A stretch of 64,000 nt of DNA from Psychrobacter pacificensis (GCF_900101915.1 NZ_FNAL01000014.1:1-64000); one strand, 5' to 3'. Counted from the first letter of the stretch, positions 18,741-27,372 are shown. Notes: generated by a model from the letters alone, not told the origin. Numbers and translations are program-made.

Positions 18741-19667
18741 ATGAAAGATGAAAAACTACAAAAAGCACTCGCTCGTATGGGCCTTGGCTCACGTCGCCAA
18801 ATGGAAGAAGTGATTAAAGCAGGTCGCGTATCTGTTAATAACGGTCCAGCAACGATTGGTGACCGTGTCACACCAGGCGATGAAATACGTGTGGATGGTC
18901 GTCAGATCAAATATACTGCCGAAAATGAAAAGCGTCGCCGAGTGATCGCTTATTACAAGCCAGAAGGCGAAGTCTGCTCAGCCAAAGATCCAGAAGGTCG
19001 TCCGACTGTGTTTGAGCGCTTGCCAAAGCTCACTCATGATCGTTGGGTCATGGTTGGACGTTTGGATATCAATTCAACTGGCTTACTACTATTTACCAAT
19101 GATGGCGAGATGGCGCATCGCCTGATGCATCCCTCTAGCGAAGTGACGCGTGAATATGCCGTTCGTGTGTTGGGTGAAGTTACTCCTGATATCGCCCGCA
19201 ACTTGACTGCTGGTGTCATGTTAGAAGACGGCATGGCGCAGTTTGACGACATCAAAGAAGGCGGCGGTGAAGGGGTTAATAAATGGTATCACGTTCAGCT
19301 CAAAGAAGGTCGTAACCGTGAAGTACGCCGCTTGTTTGAGTCACAAGGTCTGAAAGTTAGCCGCCTATTGCGTACACGTTACGGTACGATTGCCTTGCCA
19401 AAAGAGTTACGTACAGGTCGTTTCTTAGAACTCGATAAAAAAGAGATCAATACATTGACCGATTTGGTGAGCTTACGCCCACGTTATGGCACAGGTCTAC
19501 ATGGTGCGGCTAAAAAAAAGCAAGAGCGTATCAGAAACAAGCCGCTTAAAGCGCGTCGCACGGACACTCGTAATGACAATCGCAACAGCAGCGCGAAGCC
19601 TAAAAGCAGTGCTAGCCCTGCCAACCGCGGCACGCGTAATAGTCGTGACCGCAATGATAAGCGCTAA
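18741..19667 (+). CDS. rluB: 23S rRNA pseudouridine synthase RluB (RsuA family)
   Basis: A 308-aa enzyme that isomerises a uridine of 23S rRNA (position 2605 in E. coli) to pseudouridine. It has an N-terminal S4 RNA-binding domain (LQKALARMGLGSRRQMEEVI), the catalytic motif GRLDINSTGLLLFTNDG with the aspartate near residue 109, and a GRNREVRRLFESQGLKVSRL segment. The tail from about residue 255 is rich in Lys, Arg, Asn and Ser and likely disordered, binding RNA. The ATG at 18741 with AAGGA in front is chosen over an upstream in-frame start at 18702. A strong terminator follows. Confidence 0.93.
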   Translation: MKDEKLQKALARMGLGSRRQMEEVIKAGRVSVNNGPATIGDRVTPGDEIRVDGRQIKYTAENEKRRRVIAYYKPEGEVCSAKDPEGRPTVFERLPKLTHDRWVMVGRLDINSTGLLLFTNDGEMAHRLMHPSSEVTREYAVRVLGEVTPDIARNLTAGVMLEDGMAQFDDIKEGGGEGVNKWYHVQLKEGRNREVRRLFESQGLKVSRLLRTRYGTIALPKELRTGRFLELDKKEINTLTDLVSLRPRYGTGLHGAAKKKQERIRNKPLKARRTDTRNDNRNSSAKPKSSASPANRGTRNSRDRNDKR

Positions 19668-19718
19668 TTCAATTTATTTAACATTATTCTAAGTTTTTGA
19701 TAGATTTAGAATAAACAT

Positions 19719-19761
19719 AAAAAAAGCGGTCAATGACTATGCATCATTGACCGCTTTTTTT
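19719..19761. terminator. Rho-independent terminator, usable in both directions
   Basis: A near-perfect hairpin: an AAAAAAAGCGGTCAATGA arm, a CTATGCA loop, and the matching TCATTGACCGCTTTTTTT arm. A-runs and T-runs on both sides make it work for rluB on the plus strand and for the hypothetical gene ending at 19809 on the minus strand. Confidence 0.92.
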
Positions 19762-19808
19762 ATGTCTTTTTTACAGGCCTCACAGTTACTCAGTATAAAA
19801 ATAACGGC

Positions 19809-20360
19809 TCAGCTGTCGTGGCTATTAATATAATGCTTCATGACTCGCAGCTCTTTTAGCTGTTCCTCGTCCATTTGTGCCAGTAGTCTATCCAAACGCT
19901 GTTCGATGTTATCTAAAACACTTTGCAATAACTCACTAGCCTCTAACCTCTTTTCACTATTCTCATTAGTGACATTTATATTTGTGAATTGGTAGTGAGT
20001 GGCTAGCATTTCAGGTAGCCGAGTTTGCAGCATTTTGTTCAATACAAACTGCGCTTCTGTTATAGCAGGTGTTTTATGTTGAGCTTGTAATGCTGCCTGA
20101 TAAGCTTGATAGCTACTCACTTTGTTATCGATACGCTTTAATTGCCGTAGCTGCTGATCTGACAAGCTTTTTAAGTGCTTTTTATTCAAGTTAAGCTGTT
20201 CCCAACTTAACGTAACCAGTGACAATGGCGCATGATCATCTTGATATATAAGCACACCTGGAGTAATACCGACCGCTTTGTGCAATGCATGCCAGCCTTT
20301 TCTACCTAGATAAAAAGTCGTGACGGTCGTTACAATACCGATGCCTATTAATATACTCAT
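19809..20360 (-). CDS. Unknown membrane-anchored protein, paralogue A of a three-gene set
   Basis: I do not recognise this 183-aa protein. Residues about 2-20 form one hydrophobic segment (ILIGIGIVTTVTTFYLG), followed by a basic patch (RKGWHALHK). The rest is helical and polar. Residues about 66-178 resemble the C-terminal parts of the two genes that follow at higher coordinates: an LKRIDNKVSSY stretch, then EAQFVLNKMLQTRLPEMLATHY, then LDRLLAQMDEEQLKELRVMKHYI. The protein is probably an inner-membrane anchor with a cytoplasmic or periplasmic helical domain. It lies 53 bp behind paralogue B and likely shares its transcript, ending at the terminator near 19740. Confidence 0.75.
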   Translation of the reverse strand: MSILIGIGIVTTVTTFYLGRKGWHALHKAVGITPGVLIYQDDHAPLSLVTLSWEQLNLNKKHLKSLSDQQLRQLKRIDNKVSSYQAYQAALQAQHKTPAITEAQFVLNKMLQTRLPEMLATHYQFTNINVTNENSEKRLEASELLQSVLDNIEQRLDRLLAQMDEEQLKELRVMKHYINSHDS

Positions 20361-20413
20361 AACTGCTCGCTACTCATCACTCAATTCTATGTATGACTAC
20401 TTATCGTTGGCAC

Positions 20414-21082
20414 TTAGCGTTTAATATCTTCTGCTACTGGATTTTTCACATCCGTGCTACTCAAAGTAGGTGACTCAATAGCCTCTGTTTCCTTACTGAG
20501 ATTACTCAGCGGCTGCATTGTTGAATCCATATTTGGTTGATCAAAACGCGTTTGCAGATAGCGATTGGTCGCGAGCAGTTTTTGCCCATCTTGATGGTAT
20601 GAAGCATTGAGTAAATCGTCAAACTGGGTATTGATCGTCTTAAGCACTTCTAACAATGCTTGTTTGCCAGTGACATCTGAATGTTTGATTTTGGTGGTAT
20701 CAGCACGCGCGCCATCTGCCACATCTAAATCATGCAAGCGGCGATAGTCTGCCACAGCTTGCGGAATGTGTCGGTCCATCAGATTTTGGATCATAATATA
20801 AGTTTCAGTGACAGTGTCTTTATCATCAATTTTACCGTCATTATTGGTATCACCATAGATCAAGCGGAGTTTTTTGCCTTTTCGATTGAGTTGCTCAAGT
20901 GCTGATTTGACTTCAACGGGTAGGCTCTTTTCTGGTATATAGCCCAGTTGCGGCATGGCAGTATATTCCAGCATTTTGGGCGCGGTCACTTTTTTGATAC
21001 CACGATACCCCAGATATAACCCAGCGGCCGGCAGCACTCCGTATAATACAAACATCACTAACATAGCAGTCACTTGGGTCAT
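20414..21082 (-). CDS. Unknown membrane-anchored protein with EF-hand-like loop, paralogue B
   Basis: A 222-aa protein of unknown function. A single hydrophobic segment at about residues 4-25 is followed by GYRGIKKVTAPK, similar to paralogue A. Residues 78-89 read DTNNDGKIDDKD, a full match to a 12-residue EF-hand or dockerin calcium loop (D-x-N-x-D-G-x-I-x3-D). Then comes the region shared with A and C (YIMIQNLMDRHIPQAVADY, INTQFDDLL, ATNRYLQTRF). The last 50 residues are Ser/Thr/Glu-rich and probably disordered. It is followed by paralogue A on the same strand. Calcium binding is inferred from the motif only. Confidence 0.75.
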   Translation of the reverse strand: MTQVTAMLVMFVLYGVLPAAGLYLGYRGIKKVTAPKMLEYTAMPQLGYIPEKSLPVEVKSALEQLNRKGKKLRLIYGDTNNDGKIDDKDTVTETYIMIQNLMDRHIPQAVADYRRLHDLDVADGARADTTKIKHSDVTGKQALLEVLKTINTQFDDLLNASYHQDGQKLLATNRYLQTRFDQPNMDSTMQPLSNLSKETEAIESPTLSSTDVKNPVAEDIKR

Positions 21083-21201
21083 CAGGTTTTCCTTATTATT
21101 TGACAGAATAGTTTGGCAAATTTCTTATTATTTTAATCAGTATTTTAAACTATGCGGTTTTAGTATCGTCAACTTTATTGCTTAGCACTGCTTTTATTAA
21201 A

Positions 21202-21231
21202 CAAAAAAATAAGGCTCTATGAAAGCCTTAT
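21202..21231 (-). terminator. Rho-independent terminator of paralogue C
   Basis: On the minus strand, ATAAGGCT - TTCATAG - AGCCTTAT forms an 8-bp stem followed directly by a run of seven Ts. It lies about 58 bp behind the stop of the 256-aa gene and separates it from paralogues B and A. Confidence 0.8.
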
Positions 21232-21288
21232 ATTGTTATACATTGAGTCTGTTGTGTTTTTGGATAATCTTTTATTTTATAAAATACG

Positions 21289-22059
21289 CTAGCTTTGCGT
21301 GCGGCTCTTGACGTAACGATGGGTTGAGGCAAGACGATTTAAAACGGTTTGATGCAGCTCATCTAATAGCTCATCAAGCTCATAATCAATTTCTAAAAAC
21401 AAATCGGTCAGCATATCACCTGCGGTCATTTTTCCCTGAGCCATATTGTTTTTGGTGCGATGCGGACTAAAGCGCTGCAACTGCTCGTAATGATGTAGCG
21501 CTTCTGGGATACTTTCGGACACCAGCTTGTCAATGACAAACTGACGCTCATTATGTTGCTGCTGCTGTTGCTCGTTTAGCTCACTACTCCACTCACGATA
21601 GCGTTTTAGCTTACCATTGATACGATCTAATATCGCAACGGCTTCGATAGGCATCGCATTTAGGGTGGCCTCATCGACCACATCAACAAGCTCAGTCATA
21701 ATCGGACAACGTCCATGTTTGAGATACCACAAGGTATCGGGGTCAAAAGGTGGTCTATTGGTCGGGCGCATGTGCGCACGATTGGACAAATAGCGATCAG
21801 TCAGCGGGGTTGATGAGTGAATATCATTTACTTGCGCCAATGCATCACGTATACGGTCTACCCGCTCAGGTGGCGTTAATGCAGCACGCTCGTGATTTGA
21901 TTGAGTGCCGTCATTATTATGATGGATATCGACATTATCACTATTGTCATTTAAATTATGGTTAACACCCATCTCCTGCGCATTGTTGGCAGCTAGCGTT
22001 GGTAGGTCATCTTGCGCTTGCCCAAATGACTTTAGCATTCTTGTCAAACTAACGACCAT
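21289..22059 (-). CDS. Unknown soluble protein, paralogue C of a three-gene set
   Basis: A 256-aa protein I do not recognise. It has no membrane segment. Residues about 20-60 are rich in Asn, Asp and His and probably disordered. Residues 131-251 are helical and resemble paralogues A and B: AILDRINGKLKRY, ERQFVIDKLVSESIPEALHHY, LEIDYELDELLDELHQTVLNRLASTHRYV. The alignment with A (EAQFVLNKMLQTRLPEML) is evident by eye. A run of five Gln lies in the middle. It has its own terminator at 21202-21231 and diverges from argO. Function unknown; the shared domain could serve interaction between the three products. Confidence 0.72.
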   Translation of the reverse strand: MVVSLTRMLKSFGQAQDDLPTLAANNAQEMGVNHNLNDNSDNVDIHHNNDGTQSNHERAALTPPERVDRIRDALAQVNDIHSSTPLTDRYLSNRAHMRPTNRPPFDPDTLWYLKHGRCPIMTELVDVVDEATLNAMPIEAVAILDRINGKLKRYREWSSELNEQQQQQHNERQFVIDKLVSESIPEALHHYEQLQRFSPHRTKNNMAQGKMTAGDMLTDLFLEIDYELDELLDELHQTVLNRLASTHRYVKSRTQS

Positions 22060-22217
22060 AACTTGCTCTGCCCCTCATCCAGTACACACACGTTGTGCTC
22101 GTATTGCATACGTTCATTCAATAGCGTATCTTAACAGGTTTTTGCCGACCTGCCAGTACGCAAAGTGTCAACATTCCTACTCTCTCCGCTCACTTCCTAA
22201 ATGCTAAGCGCCTTGTT

Positions 22218-22820
22218 ATGAATACTTCCGATTATATCTCTGGTTTTTTGCTTGGGTTATCGCTCATCATCGCCATTGGCTCACAAAATGCCTTTGTACT
22301 CAAACAAGGCCTCAAACGTGAGCACATATTTTTTGTTTGTCTGTTTTGCGCGGTGAGCGACGCGCTTTTGATATCAGCGGGCGTTGGCGGATTTGGTGCG
22401 GTCACCGCACGCTATCCGCATGTGATAGATATCGCAAAAATAGCAGGCGTTTTATTTTTATTAGGTTACGGCTTACAGAGTCTGTATGCCAGCGTACGCG
22501 TATCTCATGCGCTGACGGTCGAGGGACAAGTGGTGAGTAGGTTAAAAAAAGCGCTGCTGCTCTGCTTTGGCTTTACGTGGCTAAATCCACATGTCTACTT
22601 AGATACATTGGTACTCGTTGGGATGGTTTCAACAGGCGCAAGTAGTAAGCTTACCTTTGCCATTGGGGCAATTAGCGCCTCATTCTTTTTCTTTTTTGCA
22701 CTCGGTTACGGTGCACGCTTACTGAGGCCGTTATTTGGAAAGCCAAAAGCATGGAACATACTCGATGCGCTGGTAGGACTACTGATGTTGTATTTGGCTT
22801 GGCATTTATACCAAAGCTAA
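22218..22820 (+). CDS. argO: LysE/ArgO-family amino-acid exporter
   Basis: A 200-aa inner-membrane protein with about six membrane segments. The N-terminus (FLLGLSLIIAIGSQNAFVLKQGLKREH) is highly typical of ArgO/LysE exporters, which pump arginine or lysine out of the cell in exchange for protons. Other family features are the FTWLNPHVYLDTLVLVG segment in the middle. Length matches E. coli ArgO (211 aa) closely. It is divergent from paralogue C with a 158-bp gap; no ArgP-like gene is next to it. The choice between arginine and lysine cannot be made from sequence alone. Confidence 0.87.
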   Translation: MNTSDYISGFLLGLSLIIAIGSQNAFVLKQGLKREHIFFVCLFCAVSDALLISAGVGGFGAVTARYPHVIDIAKIAGVLFLLGYGLQSLYASVRVSHALTVEGQVVSRLKKALLLCFGFTWLNPHVYLDTLVLVGMVSTGASSKLTFAIGAISASFFFFFALGYGARLLRPLFGKPKAWNILDALVGLLMLYLAWHLYQS

Positions 22821-22939
22821 ATACAACATTAGGCATTAAATCTAGTTAAACTAAGATGCCATTATCAGCTATCTGATAAGGCCTCTCAATTCAATTATTA
22901 GGATTTTAAGTGCTCAATATTAGACACAGAATAAATAGC

Positions 22940-23581
22940 TTAGATTAAAGCAGGAAACAGCGTACGCAGACCGCTAACGATAATCTCGATAGACACGGCT
23001 GCTAATAGCATACCCATGATTCGGCTCATAATATTCAGACCAGTATCACCGAGCAAGCGGCTGATACGACCAGCAGCCATCAATGCCAGGTAGCAAAATA
23101 GACTAATGAAGAGACCAGCAATGATGATGGCAGATACCTGCAAAATGCCTGAGACTTGCGATGAATAGATAATAACGGTAGAAATACCACCTGGTCCAAT
23201 CATCATTGGTATCGCAATGGGGACCACTGCTGAGGCCATCGTCGGCGGTGCATCTTGCACGTGGTCGACATCGAAGTTCTCTTGATCAGGCTTAACAGGG
23301 TTGCCTTCACCGTTCATCATATTCAGTGAAATCAAGAACACCAATATACCACCAGCCAGCTGAAACGAGCCAATAGAAATACCTAGTGCCTTTAGTAGCG
23401 TCTCACCTGCCACCGTAAAAAAGCTAATGGTGATAAAAATGGTCAGACAGGCAACGCGTGCCACCTTACGTCGATTTCTCATCGAATAGCCGCGAGTCAA
23501 ATCCAAGAACAACGTCAATGCGCTAAATGGATTGATCAATACCATAAAGGCTAGGATTATCTTGATAATTTCAGTATTCAC
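22940..23581 (-). CDS. MarC/UPF0056-family membrane protein
   Basis: A 213-aa protein with six predicted membrane segments of the MarC (UPF0056) family. Typical segments are AFMVLINPFSALTLFLDLT near the N-terminus, LGISIGSFQLAGGILVFLISLNMM, and VPIAIPMMIGPGGISTVIIYS. The function of this family is not established; the early claim of a role in multiple antibiotic resistance was not upheld for E. coli MarC. It is convergent with argO and stands alone with 219 bp to nadC. Confidence 0.88.
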   Translation of the reverse strand: MNTEIIKIILAFMVLINPFSALTLFLDLTRGYSMRNRRKVARVACLTIFITISFFTVAGETLLKALGISIGSFQLAGGILVFLISLNMMNGEGNPVKPDQENFDVDHVQDAPPTMASAVVPIAIPMMIGPGGISTVIIYSSQVSGILQVSAIIIAGLFISLFCYLALMAAGRISRLLGDTGLNIMSRIMGMLLAAVSIEIIVSGLRTLFPALI

Positions 23582-23800
23582 TGAGCGCTCGCTTGTCTAT
23601 TGATACCACTGGTGCAAAAAGAGAAGGCCATCGTGCGAGTGCGACGATGACCCAATAGGCAATTCATAATAGCATTGTAACATAGGCAGATAAGCGAGTT
23701 AAATCATTAACTTTGCTCGGTTACCCTTCTATGTCATCTTGGCGAAAAATCCAGCTAATATAAAAGCTATGACTCAGATAAAGCTGAAATAATTGATGGC

Positions 23801-24661
23801 CTATGCACTAAAATCTAAGCCAATATCCAAAGCGGTAGTACTGTGCGTTAGGTAGCCCATCGCGATAAAATCAACCCCTGTACTGGCGGCGGCTCGTACC
23901 GTTTCAGGCGTAATACCACCGGATGCTTCAGTCTTTGCGCGACCTTTACACATAGCAACCGCTTGCGATAAGATTTCTGGCGACATATTGTCTAGCAATA
24001 CCAAACTCACACCCGCCTCTAGCGCCTGCTCTAATTGCTCTAGTGTATCGACTTCAACCTCAATCGGAATCAGATGCCCAGCAAAGTGTTGCGCTTGCTC
24101 GATAGCCGTCTTTATATCACCGGCAATAGCGATATGATTGTCTTTGATTAAAATCGCATCATCCAGTCCCAAACGGTGATTGCGACCGCCACCGCAGCGT
24201 ACCGCGTATTTTTGTACAATACGCAGACCTGGGATGGTTTTACGCGTACAAGTAATCTGCGCCGGATATTGCGCCACGCTATCGACGATCTGGCGGGTCG
24301 CAGTCGCAATACCGCTAAGATGCGTCATGAAGTTTAATGCTGTACGTTCTGCTGTTAGCAGATGGCGTGCATTACCTTTTACAGTAGCCAATACGGCACC
24401 AGCAGCGACTGTTTCGCCATCCTGCACTTGAGCCACAAACTCAATGCTTGCATCAACTAAGGCAAAAGACAACCGCGCCAAATCCATACCGCATATCACA
24501 CCTGATTGTCGTGCCTTAATTTGTAGCTGGGCTTGCATATCTGCTGGGATAGTGGCTTGCGAGGTGACATCACCACGCCTGCCCAAATCTTCCGCTAGCG
24601 CATCTTCTACCAAAGGTTTAAGCAATACGTCATCCAATACTGGCTCTTTTTCAATTGTCAT
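23801..24661 (-). CDS. nadC: Nicotinate-nucleotide pyrophosphorylase (carboxylating)
   Basis: A 286-aa enzyme converting quinolinate and PRPP into nicotinate mononucleotide, CO2 and pyrophosphate, the step where de novo NAD synthesis joins the common route. Seen are ALAEDLGRRGDVTSQATIP, the quinolinate-binding TAERTALNFMTHLSGIAT, TCTRKTIPGLRIVQKYAVRCGGGRNHR, KDNHI, and the phosphate-binding EASGGITPETVRAAASTGVDFIAMG. Length matches the family. A good promoter (24728-24756) and a palindromic operator lie upstream, the same palindrome as in front of nadA, so both branches are probably controlled by the NrtR-like regulator gene next to it. Confidence 0.95.
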   Translation of the reverse strand: MTIEKEPVLDDVLLKPLVEDALAEDLGRRGDVTSQATIPADMQAQLQIKARQSGVICGMDLARLSFALVDASIEFVAQVQDGETVAAGAVLATVKGNARHLLTAERTALNFMTHLSGIATATRQIVDSVAQYPAQITCTRKTIPGLRIVQKYAVRCGGGRNHRLGLDDAILIKDNHIAIAGDIKTAIEQAQHFAGHLIPIEVEVDTLEQLEQALEAGVSLVLLDNMSPEILSQAVAMCKGRAKTEASGGITPETVRAAASTGVDFIAMGYLTHSTTALDIGLDFSA

Positions 24662-24707
24662 GTTTGACCCTTATGTAGGCGTAATATGAATAAAAACTTC
24701 TAAATAT

Positions 24708-24728
24708 TTAAACTCAAAATGAGCATAA
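24708..24728. promoter_or_regulatory. Palindromic operator in front of nadC (probable NrtR box)
   Basis: The core AACTCAAAATGAGCAT, centred on AAA at 24717-24719, is shared with the site in front of nadA, where ACTCAAAATGAGCATAA is identical. Seven of nine arm positions pair. It begins where the -10 box of the nadC promoter ends, so a bound protein would block initiation. Assignment to the neighbouring NrtR-like regulator is inference. Confidence 0.68.
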
Positions 24729-24756
24729 ATATAGCGTAAAGTTGACGCTCCTGCAA
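24728..24756 (-). promoter_or_regulatory. Predicted sigma-70 promoter of nadC
   Basis: On the minus strand TTGCAG (24751-24756) and TATATT (24728-24733) are separated by 17 bases. The -10 box is about 67 bp upstream of the nadC ATG and abuts the operator. Confidence 0.6.
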
Positions 24757-24831
24757 GGGAAGGTGAAAAAGTTTTTATTGAGCAAGTCGATTTCTATATG
24801 AAATTGACCTAGCTGTATTTGTTAGTAGCAA

Positions 24832-25863
24832 TTATTTACGCTTAGGAAGTTTGCTGTCCATCAATAAGCTTTGTAGCTCGATATCATGGCGAAAACGATA
24901 GAGTTTGGCGGGGCGACCACGCTGAGCACTACTACTCTCTCCTGTCTCCATCACAAGATTCTGAGATTCCAGCAAACGGCGAAAGTTTTGTTTGTGCAAG
25001 CGTATGCCTGATAAGGCCTCAACACTTTGCTGCAATTGGGATAAAGTAAACACATCTGGCATCAACCCAAAGATAAGCGGTCGATATTCAATCTTGGCGC
25101 GTAGTCTGGAGATAGCGGTGGCAATCACGCGGCGATGATCGTAATACATCGGTATGCCGATACGCTGAGACCAGTCGCTTGGCAATTGAACCGTTTGGTA
25201 ATTAGGCGGATAATTGGGCGCTTCTGGTATCAGTCCTGCTTCATACAGCATCTCGTAGCGCAGCAGCACATGCTCTGCGATCCATTCTCTGCTTTCATCA
25301 GCCTTATCGCCAACTGGTTCAGTTTCTATGAACTCGCTATCTGTCAAAAACTCTTCGCTAAGTCCCCAGCACAAACCAATACGTTGACGCCTGCGCTGCC
25401 GGGCAATAGAGTCTTCGGCGGTATCTGCCCACTCTAAAAGCATAGGAACGATAAAGTCGGTAATAATACTGGGCATACCATCCAAATGATTTTCCCACGG
25501 GAAATAATCATACCAATTTCGCCATAGCGCTTGGCTTTGCAATGCCTGCATTTGAGTTTCTTGTACCAAACCAAGGTAGCTGACGTACACCAATGCATGA
25601 CCATCAACATTACGTCTGTTGGTATCAACAAAGGTATATAGCTGCTCCAAATACCCAAGCGGCTGCTGCGTCTGCTCTTCTACCCATTGACGCACGCCTG
25701 CCTGTAGCGAGCGATGTAATGGCATAAGCGGCCCATTTGGCAACAGTTTGCCTTGGTCAACGGTTAGGACACGAGCGATATGATCGGTAATCGCGACCAA
25801 TACAGCGATCACTTCTGTTGTGCCGCTACCTTGCTGGTGCGCATGTGAATAAGACAACGTCAT
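24832..25863 (-). CDS. nrtR: NrtR-like NAD-synthesis regulator (degenerate Nudix domain + winged helix)
   Basis: A 343-aa protein with two parts. The N-terminal half is Nudix-like (TEVIAVLVAITDHIARVLTV, then YLEQLYTFVDTNRR) but lacks a readable catalytic Nudix box (no RExxEExG), as in NrtR regulators that bind ADP-ribose and do not hydrolyse it. The C-terminal part is the NrtR winged helix (VFTLSQLQQSVEAL, HKQNFRRLLESQNLVMETG, RGRPAKLYRF). An insert of about 90 residues between them makes it longer than the usual 220-240 aa. It lies between nadC and nadA-nadB, and both have the same operator. Known NrtR proteins repress NAD genes and are released by ADP-ribose. Confidence 0.83.
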   Translation of the reverse strand: MTLSYSHAHQQGSGTTEVIAVLVAITDHIARVLTVDQGKLLPNGPLMPLHRSLQAGVRQWVEEQTQQPLGYLEQLYTFVDTNRRNVDGHALVYVSYLGLVQETQMQALQSQALWRNWYDYFPWENHLDGMPSIITDFIVPMLLEWADTAEDSIARQRRRQRIGLCWGLSEEFLTDSEFIETEPVGDKADESREWIAEHVLLRYEMLYEAGLIPEAPNYPPNYQTVQLPSDWSQRIGIPMYYDHRRVIATAISRLRAKIEYRPLIFGLMPDVFTLSQLQQSVEALSGIRLHKQNFRRLLESQNLVMETGESSSAQRGRPAKLYRFRHDIELQSLLMDSKLPKRK

Positions 25864-26122
25864 AGTTTTGGGGATTATCCTGTCTCTTTAAAATGGCATA
25901 AAAGGGTTCTCAAGGCTGATAGTGATAGTACGCCTCAAATCTAAAACAGTATAACGTGAATCTTGAAATATCATAGTCTGGCGTTGTAATCAGACAACAT
26001 CAAAATGGTCCTTCTACTATCAAAGAAAGATGGTGCAGAGACATGCTAGAGAATCTCTATCACATAACTAAGAATAAATGATGACAACAGAGGAAATAAA
26101 TCAGTAAACCTATAAAAAACAC

Positions 26123-26150
26123 TTGTATTTATACTCAAAATGAGCATAAT
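26123..26150 (+). promoter_or_regulatory. Predicted sigma-70 promoter of nadA-nadB
   Basis: TTGTAT (26123-26128) and CATAAT (26145-26150) are 16 bases apart. The operator palindrome lies in the spacer and covers the -10 box. The transcript would start about 75 bp before the nadA ATG. Confidence 0.6.
26129..26149. promoter_or_regulatory. Palindromic operator in front of nadA (probable NrtR box)
   Basis: The palindrome ATACTCA-AAA-TGAGCAT, with eight of nine arm positions pairing when extended, shares ACTCAAAATGAGCATAA exactly with the site in front of nadC. Its place between the -35 and -10 boxes is typical of a repressor site. Assignment to the NrtR-like protein is inference from context. 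Confidence 0.7.
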
Positions 26151-26232
26151 TAAAGACCAATTAAATTTATTTAACCAAACATCTTGTTTTAGCACACCAT
26201 TTATCACTATAGCGCCAACAGAGGTTGCCATT

Positions 26233-27372
26233 ATGAAAAGTTATCCTTACGACGCACCCATCATGAGTACCGACAATCGCATCGCCACTCAGATGAACAT
26301 CGAATATGCCAGAGCAAAAATGCCAGCAGACTTGCCTCGTGCTGAACGACTCGTGGTTGAAGAAAACATCAAAAAACTCTTAAAAGACAATAACGCGGTA
26401 CTAGTGGCACACTACTATGTCGATCCTTTTATCCAAGACTTAGCACTTGCGACAGGTGGCTGCGTCGGTGACTCGCTTGAGATGGCTCGGTTTGGACAAG
26501 CCCATAGCGCCCAGACCCTAGTCGTCGCTGGTGTACGCTTTATGGGCGAATCAGCAAAGATTTTAAGTATGGAAAAAACCGTGCTCATGCCAGATTTGGA
26601 GGCGGAATGTTCGCTCGATTTGGGTTGCCCTGCTGACGAGTTTTCCGCATTTTGTGATGCCCATCCTGAGCGTACCGTGGTCGTTTATGCCAATACCAGC
26701 GCCGCGGTAAAAGCCCGCGCTGACTGGGTTGTGACATCATCGGTCGGTATCGATATCGTCCGTCATTTGCATGCACAAGGTGAGCCGATCATCTGGGGGC
26801 CTGACCGTCATTTGGGCAAATACATCGCTCGTGAGACGGGTGCAGATATGCTGCTTTGGCAAGGGTCTTGCCTCGTGCATAATGAGTTTAAAGCCACTGA
26901 ATTGCTGCAATTAAAAGCCGAACATCCAGAAGCCAAGGTCTTGGTACATCCTGAGTCGCCCGATAGCGTGGTGGCACTTGCTGATGTTGTTGGCTCAACC
27001 AGTAAACTGTTGCAATCAACGTATGAGATGGATGCTGACACCTTTATCGTTGCAACTGACCTAGGCATATTGCATGAAATGCAAAAACGCTCACCGAACA
27101 AACGCTTTTTGGCAGCGCCTACCGCTGGTGAAAGTGCGAGCTGTAAGAGCTGTGCCTTTTGTCCTTGGATGGCGATGAATGGCCTAAAAGGTATCGAGCA
27201 ATGCTTGACCAATAACAGCGGTGAGGTACTAATGACGCCTGAGCTTGCCGCCGCCGCTAGAAAACCCTTACAACGTATGCTTGATTTTGCTGAATCGCAA
27301 AAGCAACGTGTGGCCGCCAGTGGCGATATCGTTCAAGACCGTGCATTGTTTGCCAATGTTGGGGCAGCCTAG
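26233..27372 (+). CDS. nadA: Quinolinate synthase A
   Basis: A 379-aa [4Fe-4S] enzyme that condenses iminoaspartate with dihydroxyacetone phosphate to quinolinate, the second step of de novo NAD synthesis. The three cluster ligands expected from E. coli (C113, C200, C297) correspond here to C126, C213 and C310 with a constant offset of 13. They are in [17 protein letters not shown] and [28 protein letters not shown] is the N-terminal substrate region. The ATG at 26233 with GAGG in front is the start; an in-frame ATG at 26140 lies inside the operator and is rejected. It is followed by nadB. Confidence 0.95.
   Translation: MKSYPYDAPIMSTDNRIATQMNIEYARAKMPADLPRAERLVVEENIKKLLKDNNAVLVAHYYVDPFIQDLALATGGCVGDSLEMARFGQAHSAQTLVVAGVRFMGESAKILSMEKTVLMPDLEAECSLDLGCPADEFSAFCDAHPERTVVVYANTSAAVKARADWVVTSSVGIDIVRHLHAQGEPIIWGPDRHLGKYIARETGADMLLWQGSCLVHNEFKATELLQLKAEHPEAKVLVHPESPDSVVALADVVGSTSKLLQSTYEMDADTFIVATDLGILHEMQKRSPNKRFLAAPTAGESASCKSCAFCPWMAMNGLKGIEQCLTNNSGEVLMTPELAAAARKPLQRMLDFAESQKQRVAASGDIVQDRALFANVGAA

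Larger units (their letters stand above)
25864..26232. other. Intergenic region between the divergent regulator gene and nadA
   Basis: This 369-bp stretch carries the nadA promoter and operator near 26123-26150. I see no gene in it and no second copy of the operator in front of the regulator gene, so autoregulation is not supported by sequence. Confidence 0.6.

Noticed and set aside
23621..23660. Hairpin CATCGT-ACGATG behind the marC-family gene
   Set aside because: The stem is only six base pairs with no T-run, so it is not called a terminator.
26046..26231. Minus-strand open frame of 61 codons between the regulator gene and nadA
   Set aside because: It overlaps the nadA promoter and operator, lacks a ribosome site and codes for a low-complexity AT-rich peptide.
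26140..26232. Upstream in-frame ATG for nadA
   Set aside because: It lies inside the palindromic operator and -10 region, lacks a ribosome site, and the extra 31 residues do not fit NadA. The ATG at 26233 has GAGG in front.
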